DNA of 64,000 nt from Rapana venosa (Eukaryota > Mollusca > Gastropoda > Neogastropoda > Muricidae). A program made the position numbers and the translations under genes. Position 1 is the first letter of the stretch, and each line of letters begins with the position of its first letter. The stretch lies in the NCBI GenBank assembly GCA_028751875.1, contig CM054143.1, positions 64,341,682-64,405,681 on the forward strand, in the 5' to 3' direction. A model generated the notes under the pieces. It was not told the DNA's origin. It made no database searches and saw nothing but the letters and a program-made list of their open reading frames with translations. Shown piece by piece: positions 21,721-32,679 of this stretch.

Positions 21721-22440
21721 AGGTGATGCTGATGCATAATCATTCAATAAGTGAACACTTCAACATATGTAGGTGTATTTGCAATAAGTGTACCAGGACA
21801 CATATTAGATGTCCATTATGTAGGTATTAAAGTTGTGCCAATAATGTGAATTGTATAATTGTGTACAAATATTTGATATAGTTTGCTGTATATTGAAGGT
21901 AAACATGTATACATAAGTAGGTAACATGTTAGCAATATGTGGTGTTCATTTGCAATAATTGGAATTCATGCTTTGCAATAATGGTAGATGTCCATATGTG
22001 ATTCATTTGCACAAAATTGAAGTCTTTGCCAATATGTAGTACATGTGCTATAATGTGAATGTCATGTTATGTAATGGTGTTCATGTGCCAATATATGTGG
22101 AATGCTACAATTTTGATAATGTGTAGTAGCTTGCAATAGAGGTGTGTAAGTGTAATGTTCATGTGTGTGCTGAGTTTGGATATATTGATGATTATGTTTG
22201 TATGCTAATGATGTGAATGTTGTGTTGCTATAGTGTGGATGTGTTGTATTGCATAATGGTGGATTTGTGTGCAATAATGTGGATTTTGTTGCTGATGTGT
22301 GAATGTTGGTAATTTTGCTAATGGTGTGGATGTTGTTTGCCATAATGTGGATTCATGTTTGCCAATAATGGTGATGATTTTCTTGTGATGTGAATGAGTG
22401 TGATGTTGTGTATGCTAAAGGTGTGGATGTTGTGTTGCTG
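21720..22440. repeat. Decayed transition zone between two minisatellites
   Basis: Irregular fragments of both neighbours (GTAAACA..., AATGTGGA..., TTGCAATAATG) without a stable period. It reads like deletion-ridden consensus rather than unique DNA. Confidence 0.6.
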
Positions 22441-23610
22441 ATGTGTGTGTGTATGCTAATGTGTGGATGTTGTGATGCTGATGGTGTGGATGTGTGATGC
22501 TGAGGTGTGGATGTTGTGTATGCTGATGGTGTGGATGTTGTGTTGCTATAGGATGGTGTGATTGTTGTGTATGCTAATGGTGTGGATGTGTGTGTATGCT
22601 GAATGTGTGGATGTTGTGTATGTAATGGTGTGATGTTGTGGATGCTGATGGTGTGGATGTTGTGTATGCTGATTTGTGAGAAAGTGTGGATGTTGTGGTA
22701 TGCTGATGGTGATGGATGTTGTGTGTATGCTGATGGTGTGTGGATGTTGTGTGATTGCTGATGGTGTGGATGTTGTGTATGCTGATGGTGTGGATGTTGT
22801 GTATGCTATGGTGTGGATGTTGTGTATGCTGATGGTGTGGATGTTGTGTATGCTGATGGTGTGGATGTTGTGTATGCTGATGGTGTGGATGTTGTGTATG
22901 CTGATGGTGTGGATGTTGTGTATGCTGATGGTGTGGATGCTGAGTGTGGATGTTGTGTATGCTGGTATGGTTGTGAGTGATGTTGGTTTTTATGCTGATG
23001 TGTGGATGTGATGGTTGGTGTTGTGTGTATGCTGATGGTGTGGATGTTGTGTATGCTGATGGTGTGGATGTATGTGATGTGTGGATGTGATGTGTGGATT
23101 TGTGATGCTGATGGTGTGGATGTTGTGTATGCTGATGTGTGTGGATGCTGATGGTGTGGATGTTGTGTATGCTGATGGTGTGGATGTTGTGTATGCTGAT
23201 GTGTGTGGATGGTGTGGATGTTGTATTGAGTGTGGATGTTGTGATGCTGATGGTGTGGATGTTGTGTGATGCTGATGGTGTGGATGTTGTGTATGCTGAT
23301 GGTGTGGATGTTGTGTATGCTGATGGTGTGGATGTTGTGTATGCTGATGGTGTGGATGTTGTGTATGCTGATAGTGTTGTATGCTGATGGTGTGGATGTT
23401 GTGTATGCTGATGTTGTGTATGTGTGATGTGATGTGGATGTTGTGGATGCTGATGGTGTGGATGTTGTGTATGCTATAGGTGTGGATGTTGTGTATGCTA
23501 AAGGTGTGGATGTTGTGTATGCTGAATGTGTGGATGTTGTGGATGCTAAAGGTGGGGATGTTGTGTAAGCTGATGGTGTGGATGTTATGGATGCTAAAGG
23601 TGTGGATGTT
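22440..23610. repeat. 24-bp minisatellite
   Basis: Unit GGTGTGGATGTTGTGTATGC plus TGAT (24 bp). Cleanest at 22840-22940 and 23250-23370, with one- to three-base deletions elsewhere and a GCTAAA variant at the right end (23480-23610). The repeating MLMVW-type frames are repeat translations. Confidence 0.9.
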
Positions 23611-23640
23611 GACTATTTTCCTCTGTCTTTTGCTTCACAG

Positions 23641-23772
23641 CCCTCCTCTGAAGTTCATCCTGACAAAAATTGTGTGCTTGCTGCCAGTCAGCTCTGGGAA
23701 ATGTCCCTGTTGAGTTCTGTTGGTGCCAGGTTTCTTCATAAGACTGTTACTTATCTATCTATCCAGCTGTGA
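23641..23772 (+). CDS. Candidate exon after a strong splice acceptor, unknown protein
   Basis: A textbook acceptor (TTTTCCTCTGTCTTTTGCTTCACAG without the first bases, AG at 23639-23640) is followed by an open frame reading SSEVHPDKNCVLAASQLWEM and then LLSSVGARFL, to a stop at about 23770. A GCCAG|GTTTCT at 23730 could act as a weak donor. No domain is recognised. If it follows the EGF-like exon it could encode part of the same gene, but nothing in its sequence proves this. Confidence 0.25.
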   Translation, partial: PSSEVHPDKNCVLAASQLWEMSLLSSVGARFLHKTVTYLSIQL

Positions 23773-23999
23773 TGCTGCTCATCTAGATTGTGTCATGTCC
23801 AGCTTCAGAATGCTTTGGCTTGCCAAAAATGTTGGCAGGAGCCAAGTTATCCTTCAGCAGAATTCGTGTCTTTGATCGCATTGAATTTGGAAGACGATTA
23901 TTGCTTAGTTTTGATTTATTTTATTGTCTGCCATACAATTGACTTTTGTTTGGAAGATAGTAAATTTTGGAAATATTTATTGTTTTCTTGCCATTTGAT

Positions 24000-24080
24000 T
24001 GTGTGTGTGTGTTGTGTGTGTGTGCGTGTGTGTTGTTGTGTGTGGATGAGGAGAGATGAGAGAGAGAGAGAGGAGAGGAT

Positions 24081-24169
<89 letters not shown>

Positions 24170-24172
24170 AGA
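24000..24172. repeat. (TG)n then (AG)n microsatellite
   Basis: Imperfect TG repeat grading into AG repeats with GAGGAGAG interruptions. Confidence 0.95.
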
Positions 24173-24215
24173 ACTGTCTTACTCATAAACATGAAATCGC
24201 AACTTTTTGTTTTAG

Positions 24216-24263
24216 AATTTAATACCAGAGGTCTAATTTTTCACCACTGCTCGAACCTGCAAA
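24216..24263 (+). CDS. Weak candidate 48-nt microexon
   Basis: TTTTTGTTTTAG (AG at 24214-24215) and AAA|GTAAGTG (donor at 24264) bracket 48 nt. Only the phase-1 frame is open (FNTRGLIFHHCSNLQ), and the segment is phase 1-1 like the two better exons on this strand. The signal is short enough to arise by chance. Confidence 0.2.
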
Positions 24264-24574
24264 GTAAGTGACCCACTCCAGCTTTGCCTTTCTGTTGTAG
24301 CGTCAGATAAAGACAGTGCACCGAATGAGATGTTCCCTCTCCCTATCATTCAGAGATGACAATGCACGGCTCTTTTGGCTTTGTTTTTGTTTGTTTTGTT
24401 TTGCTTTCTGGAGGACTGGGCGGTGTTGTGTTGATTCACCTTGTCACGGTTATTTCGTTCCTTCCGTGTGAAGGGAGGTAAAAAACATCCACTTCCGTGT
24501 ATGCTCTTTCCTGTACTTCCTTCCGTGTTTGTGTTTTGCGCTGCTTCCTGTTGCAAGGAAAAGGTGAGAACAAG

Positions 24575-24584
24575 GCTGAGAGGA

Positions 24585-24616
<32 letters not shown>

Positions 24617-24637
24617 CAGAGAAAGACAGAGAGAGAG
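24575..24637. repeat. (AG)n / (GACA) microsatellite
   Basis: AG repeats with GACAGAGA interruptions. Confidence 0.85.
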
Positions 24638-24659
24638 TTATTGCCTCTGACATTACACT

Positions 24660-25690
24660 CCTACTGACAAAGAGCACAAAATACATTCCTATATTCGGAC
24701 ATTACATGGTACTGGGATAAAAACAACCCCCCCCCCTCCCCCCAAAAAAAAACCCCAACAACAACACCCACCCCACAAACAAACAAAACAAACCAAAACC
24801 AACAACCCCAAATAGTCATAATTTTGAAGAAAGAAAATTGAAAGAAAGGAAAAGAAATGGTAACATATCTGGGGAAAAGATAATAGTAAAAATATTGATG
24901 TAAAATTTCATGTAAAAATACAACTCTGAAATACAGAGTCAATTAACTAAACCTTCCAGACGACCATTCGCAAATCACAAACATGACCGCTCCATACTTC
25001 AGTACTCCCATGCAAACATACTTTGGTATCGCTACAAGTAGACATAATATTCTATTTCCTTTCACGCCTTATATTATAACGTCGTCTGTATTTATGTGAC
25101 GACACAAAATGAAGGCACAATTGTTATTCCACCACCTGACATAAGTAACAACTACCAACCATTTAAGCTCAGTTCATATGTGAAAACATTTAAATGACAC
25201 GAGAACCATCATTCTGTACTTACCCGATTCTTCTATGTGTGCAGGCCAGTCTTGTTTTTATAAAGCAATTAATCTATTTTTTAATTCACACAGAAATCTT
25301 TATTCAAAACCAACTCCCCGACACATCCACACAATACCAAATCCATGCATAGTCTTAAATTGACAAACAATGCCCGGTTTTGTTTACCTGTGTCTACTTG
25401 AATTACTAGCATCTCATACTCGTGTTCACATAGTCTTGTTGTTGGATATTGTGTTCATTTTAGCAAATGTCTTTTTTTTTAATCTGTTTTTTTTTTTATA
25501 AACAAAGGAAACCTACTAGTTTCACCAATAAATTATTATGGTTTAATGAATACATTGGTTCCGAAAGGAAAAGCTGACTTAGATGACGTTATTGACTTTT
25601 CCACCTCTTTATCATCAAAACTCCCCACATTTCTGCATCTACCTCAGCATAGTTTCTATCTGAGAACCGAAAAATGCCCAGAAAATTGAA
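24660..25690. other. AT-rich unique-looking sequence, no gene found
   Basis: Contains poly-C/poly-A runs at 24727-24760 and poly-T runs near 25470-25500. No frame has a recognisable domain and no repeat family was matched. Confidence 0.4.
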
Positions 25691-25724
25691 ATGTCAGTGC
25701 AGTTTTGTAATTTAATTCCATCTC

Positions 25725-25806
25725 TTTCTCTGTCTGTCTATCTGTCTGTCTCTGTTTGTCTTTGTCAGTCTGTCTTTCTGTCTGTCTGTCTGTCTGTCTC
25801 TCTCTC

Positions 25807-25878
<72 letters not shown>

Positions 25879-25880
25879 GT
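25725..25880. repeat. (TCTG)n and (CT)n microsatellite
   Basis: TCTG/TCTATCTG units followed by CT repeats with CTCCTC interruptions. Confidence 0.9.
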
Positions 25881-26124
25881 GTGAAGAAAGTGAAAAACTG
25901 CAGAACACCACCACCGACAAAGTGTCCCAAATTTCTGGAACTCCCAGGGGCCAAAGCTGAACACAAGGGGCGATGGTTATCGTGACAGAGCTGTCCAAAG
26001 TTGACATGACGCTGCCTGTCTCCTGTCACCAGCTGTCTTCTTGACCTGACAGCTTGAAAACCCAAGCGAGCTGTCAGAGAATGAATGCTGTTGGAAGAAA
26101 GTAGGAGTAAGATGAGAAGGGAAG

Positions 26125-26312
26125 GGGGGGGGGGTGTAAGATGTAGGAGAGGGGGGGGGGGGATATTTGGGTTGTGAGGAGGGAAAAAGATCGGAATGGA
26201 AGATGTAAGTGCACAAGTAGACACATGGAGAGGGGGGGGGGGGGGGATGTTGGGGGTGAGTGGTGTGGTTGGGGGGGGGGGGGGTTAAAATGGGGGGTGG
26301 GGGGTGGGGGCT
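26125..26312. repeat. G-rich tracts
   Basis: Several runs of 8 to 14 G, separated by GTGTAAG, GATATTTGG and similar spacers. They could form G-quadruplexes on plus; run lengths may be unreliable. Confidence 0.7.
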
Positions 26313-26364
26313 GTTCCTTTTGTCTGGAAAGAGTGCACCAATGTCATTTTTTTTAAAAACTTGT

Positions 26365-26465
<101 letters not shown>

Positions 26466-26629
26466 CAAGTCGTAGCTCTGGTTTCGTTACTGAAGTCCCT
26501 AATCAGGGCACGGACTAAATAAAAAACAACAACATGTAAATGCTTATCTGACGAGTGTAACCCTTGAAAATAAAGATAATTCAGTCAGTCTGCTGTCTGT
26601 CTGTCTCTCTCTCTCTCATTCTCTCTCAC

Positions 26630-26925
26630 CACATCTATTTGTTTATTCATTCTTTTATTTTTAGGAAAACGGAATAAACACTCAATTATGCTTTTTTTAC
26701 AATCAGTTCCAGTGTGCATGCAGTTCTGTAAATTTGTCATCCATTTCCACTGGCACAAAATTAATGTCCTACTCTTCCGAAAGGCGGAACAGGTTTCAAA
26801 CAAGATGTTCTGCGTGCGTTTATACCCGGGACCTCTGTTTATAGTCTCATCCGAAGGACTTTCCTGGGAGTGGAATCGGCACTGATGTTAACTCCAGGGG
26901 GAAACCCTCTTGAATGGGCGTGTCA
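26630..26925 (-). mobile_element. SINE-A copy with tail alpha
   Basis: Reverse complement of the family: TCTTTTATTTTTAGGAAAAC (tail), GTGTGCATGCAGTTCTGTAA, CTACTCTTCCGAAAGGCGGA, CAAGATGTTCTGCGTGCG, GTCTCATCCGAAGGACTTTC, then AACTCCAGGGGGAAACCC toward the head. The tRNA-like head itself is missing or too diverged. Confidence 0.8.
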
Positions 26926-27034
26926 TTGGTGACTGTGTAATATAATGTATGTCAAGTCAAGTCATCACTGCTCTGTGTGTTATCGTCTTCCTTCCTTATC
27001 ATGAAGATAATGATGATGGTCATTTTATTTAATT

Positions 27035-27272
27035 TATTTGGCTCTATTCGTTTATTTCGAGGATAATGGAATAAGAACGCACGTGCTTTCTTTTTTTTAT
27101 ACCTCCAGTCCCCGTGTGTATGCAGTTTTGTAAATGTTGTCATCCGTTCCCACCGGCACACAATGGCCTACTCTTCCGAAAAGCGGAACAGGTTTTAAGG
27201 TGTGCGCCAGATGTTCTGCGCGCGTTCGCACTCGGGACCTTGGTTTATAGTCTCATCCGAAGGACTTCATGA
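27035..27272 (-). mobile_element. SINE-A copy with tail alpha
   Basis: TTCGTTTATTTCGAGGATAA, CAGTCCCCGTGTGTATGC, TCATCCGTTCCCACCGGCAC, TACTCTTCCGAAAAGCGGAA, AGATGTTCTGCGCGCGTTCG and TCTCATCCGAAGGACTT, in order. The head is lost at about 27270, replaced by GAT-rich repeat. Same orientation as its neighbour at 26630. Confidence 0.85.
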
Positions 27273-27279
27273 TCACGGC

Positions 27280-27480
27280 AATGATGAAGACGACGATAAT
27301 GCTATGGAGGATGATGACGATGACGATGATGATGAGGGTTAGGAGGAGGAGGAGGATACAGAAGAAGGAGGAAAAAAATTACCCCCCCCTCCCATACCCC
27401 CCCCCCCCCCCCTCCCACCCGCCACCGCAGTATTTCCAAACGCTTAGGTTTTTTTTTTTGGGGGGGGTTGTTTTTCTTAA
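27280..27480. repeat. GAT/GAG trinucleotide, poly-C and poly-T/G runs
   Basis: ATGATGACGATGACGATG, then GAGGAGGAGGAGG, then C runs at 27383-27412 and T/G runs near 27450-27470. Low complexity; no gene. Confidence 0.85.
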
Positions 27481-27837
27481 GAACTTCAGATGTCAATATG
27501 ACAAGCAGTTTATTTAAATCTCTTGTCACCTATAACTGTTCTGCTTGTCTGTCTGTCTGTGTGCCTGCCTGCTTGCCTGCCTTTCTGTCTGTGTTAAGGG
27601 TATACTTTCAGTGCAGAAACAAGCCCCTGCTGTCCAGGTGTAGGGGATTGACGGGGAGTCCTTCACTCATCAGACAGGGCAACACACGATGCACACACTG
27701 CAAGCGCTACATGGCCGGTGTCAGGCTTTCAAAAGACCCCCTCCCACCCCCTCTTTTTCAAAAAACCTCTGGCGGCATTTTCCTGCTGCTCGTTATCAAT
27801 GCTGCTCCGATTCCTGTTGCTGTTAAACCTTATTGTT

Positions 27838-27968
27838 ATTTTTGTTGTTGTTGTTGTTATTTTTGTTGTTGTTGTTGTTGATGGTGGTGGTGGTGGTGGT
27901 GTGTATTCTTCTTCTTCTTCTTCTTCTTCTTCTTCTCCGCCGTCGTTGTCGTCGTCGTCGTCGTCGTT
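27838..27968. repeat. (TTG)n(GTG)n(TTC)n(GTC)n mosaic
   Basis: Four consecutive trinucleotide motifs in one 130-bp run. The long Val/Ser frames here are repeat translations. Confidence 0.95.
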
Positions 27969-27984
27969 GAACGTTCAGACAACA

Positions 27985-28275
27985 ACTATTATATGAGCGA
28001 AAATGCGTTGCGATGCCGTTAAGCGCCTGACAAGTTAGGCCCAGCGCATCCGACTTCGGCATGGGAGAGAATTGTTATGTTTTAAATCTTTCTGGGAAAA
28101 AGGCAGGAGGATGGACCAAGAAGGTAGAGAAAGGAGGTGACAGAACAAAAAGGAACAAAGAAAGAATGAGAGGGATAGAAAAGAGGGAATTCCTAGCACC
28201 GAATTTCCAGAAGGTGGGGGTGCTGTTTATATTGACAGGCCCCCGGCATCCCGAGGGGTGGTGGTGAGGGGGGGG
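27985..28275 (+). mobile_element. DR1 dispersed repeat, partial copy
   Basis: Starts TATATGAGCGAAAATGCG, then CTGACAAGT.AGGCCCAGCGC, GCATGGGAGAGAATTGTT, TCTGGGAAAAAGGCAGGAGG, ATGGACCAAGAAGG, GAATTTCCAGAAGGTGGG, ATATTGACAGGCCCCCGGCATCC (shortened here). The same string order occurs at 48650-49275 (+), 55950-56640 (-) and 61140-61420 (-). It is noncoding and of unknown class: SINE, MITE or LINE UTR are all possible. Confidence 0.7.
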
Positions 28276-29222
28276 GGGGGGGGAGCAGGGAAATTGATGA
28301 TAATAAAAATCAAGCAAGCAAAGAAAGACAGACAGGAGCAAAGAGTTGACGGGGAGCCAGCCACGGTGGTGCAGTGTTTAGCGTCTTGATTTTAGGGCTG
28401 GAAGGTTGCAGACAGACAGACAGACAGACACAGACAGAGTCATCTCTGGGCTTCTTTTTCAATTGTTGCTATGCTGCTGCTGCTGCTATCATCCTTGTTT
28501 TCATTATTATTTCGTTGTGTGCGTGCGCGCGCCCATACACGTGCGCTTATCTTTTTTTTAATTAAAAATATTCTAAAGCAGGTTGTTTCATTTAAGTTTC
28601 TCCGTGGGGGGTAAAATGACAGGGGGGTAGAAGGGAAGATGGATAGACAGGCTGTGGGTGAGAACCGAGTTACTACTGTAAGGAGCGAAGGAAGGCAGGT
28701 AAAGAGAGGCAGGTAGAGCTGCCTCCTTCCAACACTCTCAGCTTGGGGCTAATTGCTGGACGCAGGTAATTGGTTGAAGTCTTTCTGTTACCGCTCTGCT
28801 CGCATTGGGTGAGAAGGAACGCTTTGGCTTAGAAATAGACACACGCACAGACGTTCATGTGTTCATAGAGATGTGAAAGCGCTACCATGTATGCACGACT
28901 GCATCTATATAGATGGGCATGCGTGTGTATGCACGCATGCACATATATTTATAAAGACATATAGGTTTTTTTGCATCTGGTAAAACTATTACACCTAATA
29001 CTAGATGTCGCTGTGATGATTCAGCCATACGTACCCAAACGGTCAAGTTCTGATTCGCGTCTCTTCCCATTACCTGGAACGAACTCTAAATCTTTTGGCC
29101 AACACGCCTTTTAATAGTAGGCCCCTTCTGTCTGCAACACTCTGCCTCAGGATCTCCCTGATTTTTCTTCTCTTTCTTTATTCATATCCAGTTTGAAAAA
29201 AAGCTCATCTTTTTAAAGCATC
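28276..29222. other. Mostly unassigned sequence
   Basis: A G-run follows DR1 (28269-28283). GGTGGTGCAGTGTTTAGCGT near 28363 resembles a SINE head A-box region, followed by CAGA repeats (28409-28436). From 28560 to 29220 I see no gene or known repeat. Confidence 0.4.
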
Positions 29223-29293
<71 letters not shown>

Positions 29294-29305
29294 TGTTGTG
29301 TTGTG

Positions 29306-29342
<37 letters not shown>
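29223..29342. repeat. (TG)n microsatellite
   Basis: Two TG tracts separated by TTTGTGTTGTGTTGTGTTG. Confidence 0.95.
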
Positions 29343-29343
<1 letters not shown>

Positions 29344-29504
29344 CTATATTATGTTTATTCTGGCAAGTAAGCATGTTTTGTGTGTTATGTTTGGCTGTTT
29401 TGGAAGCGATGTTTATGTTGTTTGAATTATGTTTTCTTCATTTTGCTTTCACGTATTATGAGTGCTGATGTGTTGTCATGTAGTTGAGTGTATTGTTAGA
29501 GAAT

Positions 29505-29570
29505 GTATGTTATAATGTAAAGCGCTTTGTGCTACCCTATAAAGAGCAAGGAAAGCGCTCAATAAGTGTC
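29505..29570 (+). mobile_element. Retroelement 3' tail (gamma type) seeding a TTC array
   Basis: TGTAAAGCGCTTTGTGCTAC and GGAAAGCGCTCAATAAGTG form the paired AGCGCTT/AAGCGCT tail seen at the 3' end of many LINE/SINE families. TTC repeats start directly after it at about 29570. The body upstream is not recognised. Confidence 0.5.
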
Positions 29571-30690
29571 CTTCGATTCCTTCTTCTTTTTCTTCCTCTT
29601 CTTCTCCTTCTTCTTTGCAATTCTTCTTTGCAAATCTTCTTCTTCTTAATTTTTCTTCTTTGCGATTCTTCTTCTCCTTCTTTGCAATTCTTCTTCTTCT
29701 CCTTCTTTGCAATTCTTCTTCTTCTTTGCAATTCTTTTAATTCTTCTTCTTGCTTCTTCTTCTTCTTCTTCTTCTTCTTCCTTCTTCTTCTTTCTTCTTC
29801 TTCTTTCTTCTTCTTCTCTTCTTCTTCTTCTTCTTCTTCTTCTGCTTCTTCTTCTTTGCAATTCTTCTTCTTCTTCTTCTGCAATTCTTCTTCTTCTTCT
29901 TTGCAATTCTTCTTCTTCTTCTTTGCAATTCTTCTTCTTCTTCTTCTTCTTCTTCTTCTTTCTTCTTCTTCTTCTTTGCAATTTCTTCTTCTTCTTCTTC
30001 TTTGCTTCTTCTTCTTCTTCTTCTTCTTCTTCTTTCTTCTTCTTCTTCTTCTTCTTCTTCTTCTCATTCTTCTTCTTCTTCTTCTTCTTCTCTTTGCAAT
30101 TCTTTCTTTCTTCTTCTTCTTCTCTTCTTCTGCAATTCTTCTTCTCTCTTCTTCTTCTTCTTCTTCTTCTTCTTTCTTCTTCTTCTTCTTCTTCTTCTTC
30201 TTCTTCTTCTTCTTCTTCTTTTGCAATTCTTCTTCTTCTTTTCTCTTCTTCTCTTCTTCTCTCTCTTCTTTCTCTCTTCTTCTTCTTCTTTCTTCTTCTT
30301 CTTCTTCTTCTTCTTCTTCTTCTTCTTCTTCTTTCTTTCTTCTTCTTCTTCTTCTTCTTCTTCTTCTTCTTCTTCTTCTTCTTCTTCTTCTTCTTTCTTC
30401 TCTTCTTCTTTCTTCATCTTCTTTGCAATTCTTCTCTTCTTCTTCTTCTTCTTCTTCTTCTTCTTTCTTCTTCTTTCTTCTTTTCTTCTTTCTTCTTTCT
30501 TCTTCTTCTCTCTTCATCTTCTTTGCAATTCTTTCTTCTCTCTTCTTCTTTGCAATTCTTCTTCTTCTTCTTCACCTCTTCTTCTTCTTCTTCTTCTTCT
30601 TCTTCTTCTTCTTTCTTCTATCTCTTCTCTGCATCTTCTTCAATTCCTTCTTCTTCTTCTCAATTTTCTTCTCCTCTCATCTCTCTTTGC
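29571..30690. repeat. About 1.1 kb (TTC)n array punctuated by TTTGCAATTC
   Basis: Polypyrimidine TTC array on plus with many TTTGCAATTC insertions, especially 29610-29980 and 30420-30560, and TTTC slips. The large Ser/Phe/Leu and Lys/Glu/Arg frames in it are repeat translations, not genes. GAA/TTC arrays of this length can form triplex (H-DNA). Confidence 0.95.
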
Positions 30691-31660
30691 TTCCTTCTTG
30701 CTTCCTGCTCTGCTTTGCTCTCTGCTGTTCTTCTGCTTCTTCGCAATCTTCTGCTGTTGCTCTGCAATGCTGTTTGCTGGCATTTGCACATCTGCTGTTG
30801 CTAATGTACTTCACTTCGATTTCTTGCTGCAAGCTCTCTCCTCTGTGTCTGTCTGTCTGTCTGTCTGTCTGTTCTGTTGTCTGTCTCTCTCTTCTCTTTC
30901 TCTACTCTCTTCTTTCTCTGCTATTCTTCTCTCTCTAATCTCTTCTTCCATCTCTCTCTTCTCATCTCTCCCCTTCTCTGTCTGGACCTCTTTTGATCTT
31001 CTCCCCTCTCTCCTCTCTCTCTCTCTCTCGTCATCTCCTCCACCTCATTCTCTCCTTCTTCAACATCTTGCTACTCTCTCCTTCTTCCATCCTCTTCCGT
31101 CTTTCTCTCTTTTGATTTCTCTCTTCACACTATTGACCCAATTCTTTTCAATCTCTCAATGTTTTATTGCAACCTGCATCTGTATTCCCACTTTTCAGTC
31201 ATCTAGTGCAATGTACGTTCGTGCTTTCTCGCAGTTCCGTTTACCTTGCTCAATGTGAATCTTCTCTTGTGTAGGTTGTAAATGATGATCTGGTTTGGTT
31301 TTGTGCATAGTGTTGGTTGAATTGTGTTGCTACATATTGTTGTATTCTCTATTAGCAATCTTTGCTAATATCTGTGTTTCTAATTCTTCCTTTACACTTG
31401 ATGCACATTTGAAAATCTTCTCACAATTGTTGTTGTTGTTGTTGTTGATGTTTCTTTTCTTTTTTTCTTTTGCAATTTTTGTCATTCTTCAATTCTTCGA
31501 ATTCTTCTTGCAATCTTTCGCAATCTCTTTTCTATTCTTCTTCATTCAATTCTTCTTGTAAATTCTTCTCACAATTTTGTTTCTTGTGTGCATTCTTGTT
31601 CGCAATCTTCTTCGCATTCTTCGATTCTTCCTATAACTATTTGTGTGTAATATTATTCAG
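30690..31660. repeat. Decayed TC-rich zone right of the TTC array
   Basis: Irregular TTC/CTCT with TCTG units (30845-30880) and scattered GCAATCTTC remnants of the array motif. Periodicity fades rightwards. No gene. Confidence 0.6.
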
Positions 31661-32270
31661 TCATTCATCGTAATGTGTTCGCATGTTTGAGTATTTATCT
31701 TAGCAATTCTTAATTATATATCGCATTGCTGTATGGTCATATGTAATCATTACATTGCAATTACATCTTATTATACATATCTTAATTACTATATTCTATA
31801 ATTTATTATGTTACAACACATTTGCAATGTCTTCATTCATATATCATATATTATGCTATGCATATGATATGTTAGTTATATGCTATGTACATGTACAATA
31901 TATCACTTATTATGTCTACTGATGTTCAATCTTATATGCATCATATTTTATGTATTATGTGTATTACTCAATTGCTATAGTATAATTTAATATGTTACCA
32001 ATTACATATGCATTACATGATTATCATATCATGTAATGTATGCAATGCTTGGTTATTATCTAGCAAATTGACCACTTGACTGATTACAGACCTATGATGT
32101 ATATCATCACTAGAATCCATATAAGGCACAAGATGTAGTTATTTTTCCTATAATTTTGGCTTTTTGCAAATACATTTTCAGCATGTATTTCTTCGTCACA
32201 TACCTTGATAGCCTAAAAACCCCAAATATCAATATTCTGTGAATGGATTACACCAGTTATGAAAGGTGAT
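31660..32270. other. AT-rich low-complexity stretch
   Basis: Mostly ATATG/ATTAC-like words without a fixed period. Nothing coding. It may be decayed repeat or poor consensus. Confidence 0.45.
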
Positions 32271-32274
32271 GTAG

Positions 32275-32670
32275 TACCACCAGGGCAAGTGATGTCAGGT
32301 ACCATCAGGGCAAAGTGATGTACTACCACCAGACAATGTTGATCAGGTACACCAGGGCAAAGTGATGTCAGGTACACAGGGCAAAGTTATGTACCAGGGC
32401 AAAGTGATGTACCATGGCAAGTGATGAAGGTACCACAGGCAAAGTTATGTACCAGGCAAGTGATGTACCAGGGCAAAGTGATGAAGGTACCACCAGGGCA
32501 AATATGTACCAGGTAATTGTTCTAGATACATCTAGGGCAAAGTTATGTAAGATACCATCAGGGCAAATGTTTACATACACTCTAGGCAAAGTGATTAGAC
32601 ACCAGGGCAAAAGTGATTACCAGGCAAAGTGATGTAGGTACCACCGGGCAACAGTGATGTACCGGGCAAA
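32275..32670. repeat. GGGCAAAGTGATGTACCACC-type minisatellite
   Basis: Variable-length units built from GGGCAAAGTGATGT and AGGTACCACCA blocks, with many single-base deletions. The phase is irregular, so no precise period is given. Confidence 0.8.
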
Positions 32671-32679
32671 GTGATGGGG

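Noticed and set aside
29484..31258. Long open frames (up to about 500 codons) of Ser/Phe/Leu or Glu/Lys/Arg
   Set aside because: They are translations of the TTC/GAA repeat in different frames, with no complexity or start context.
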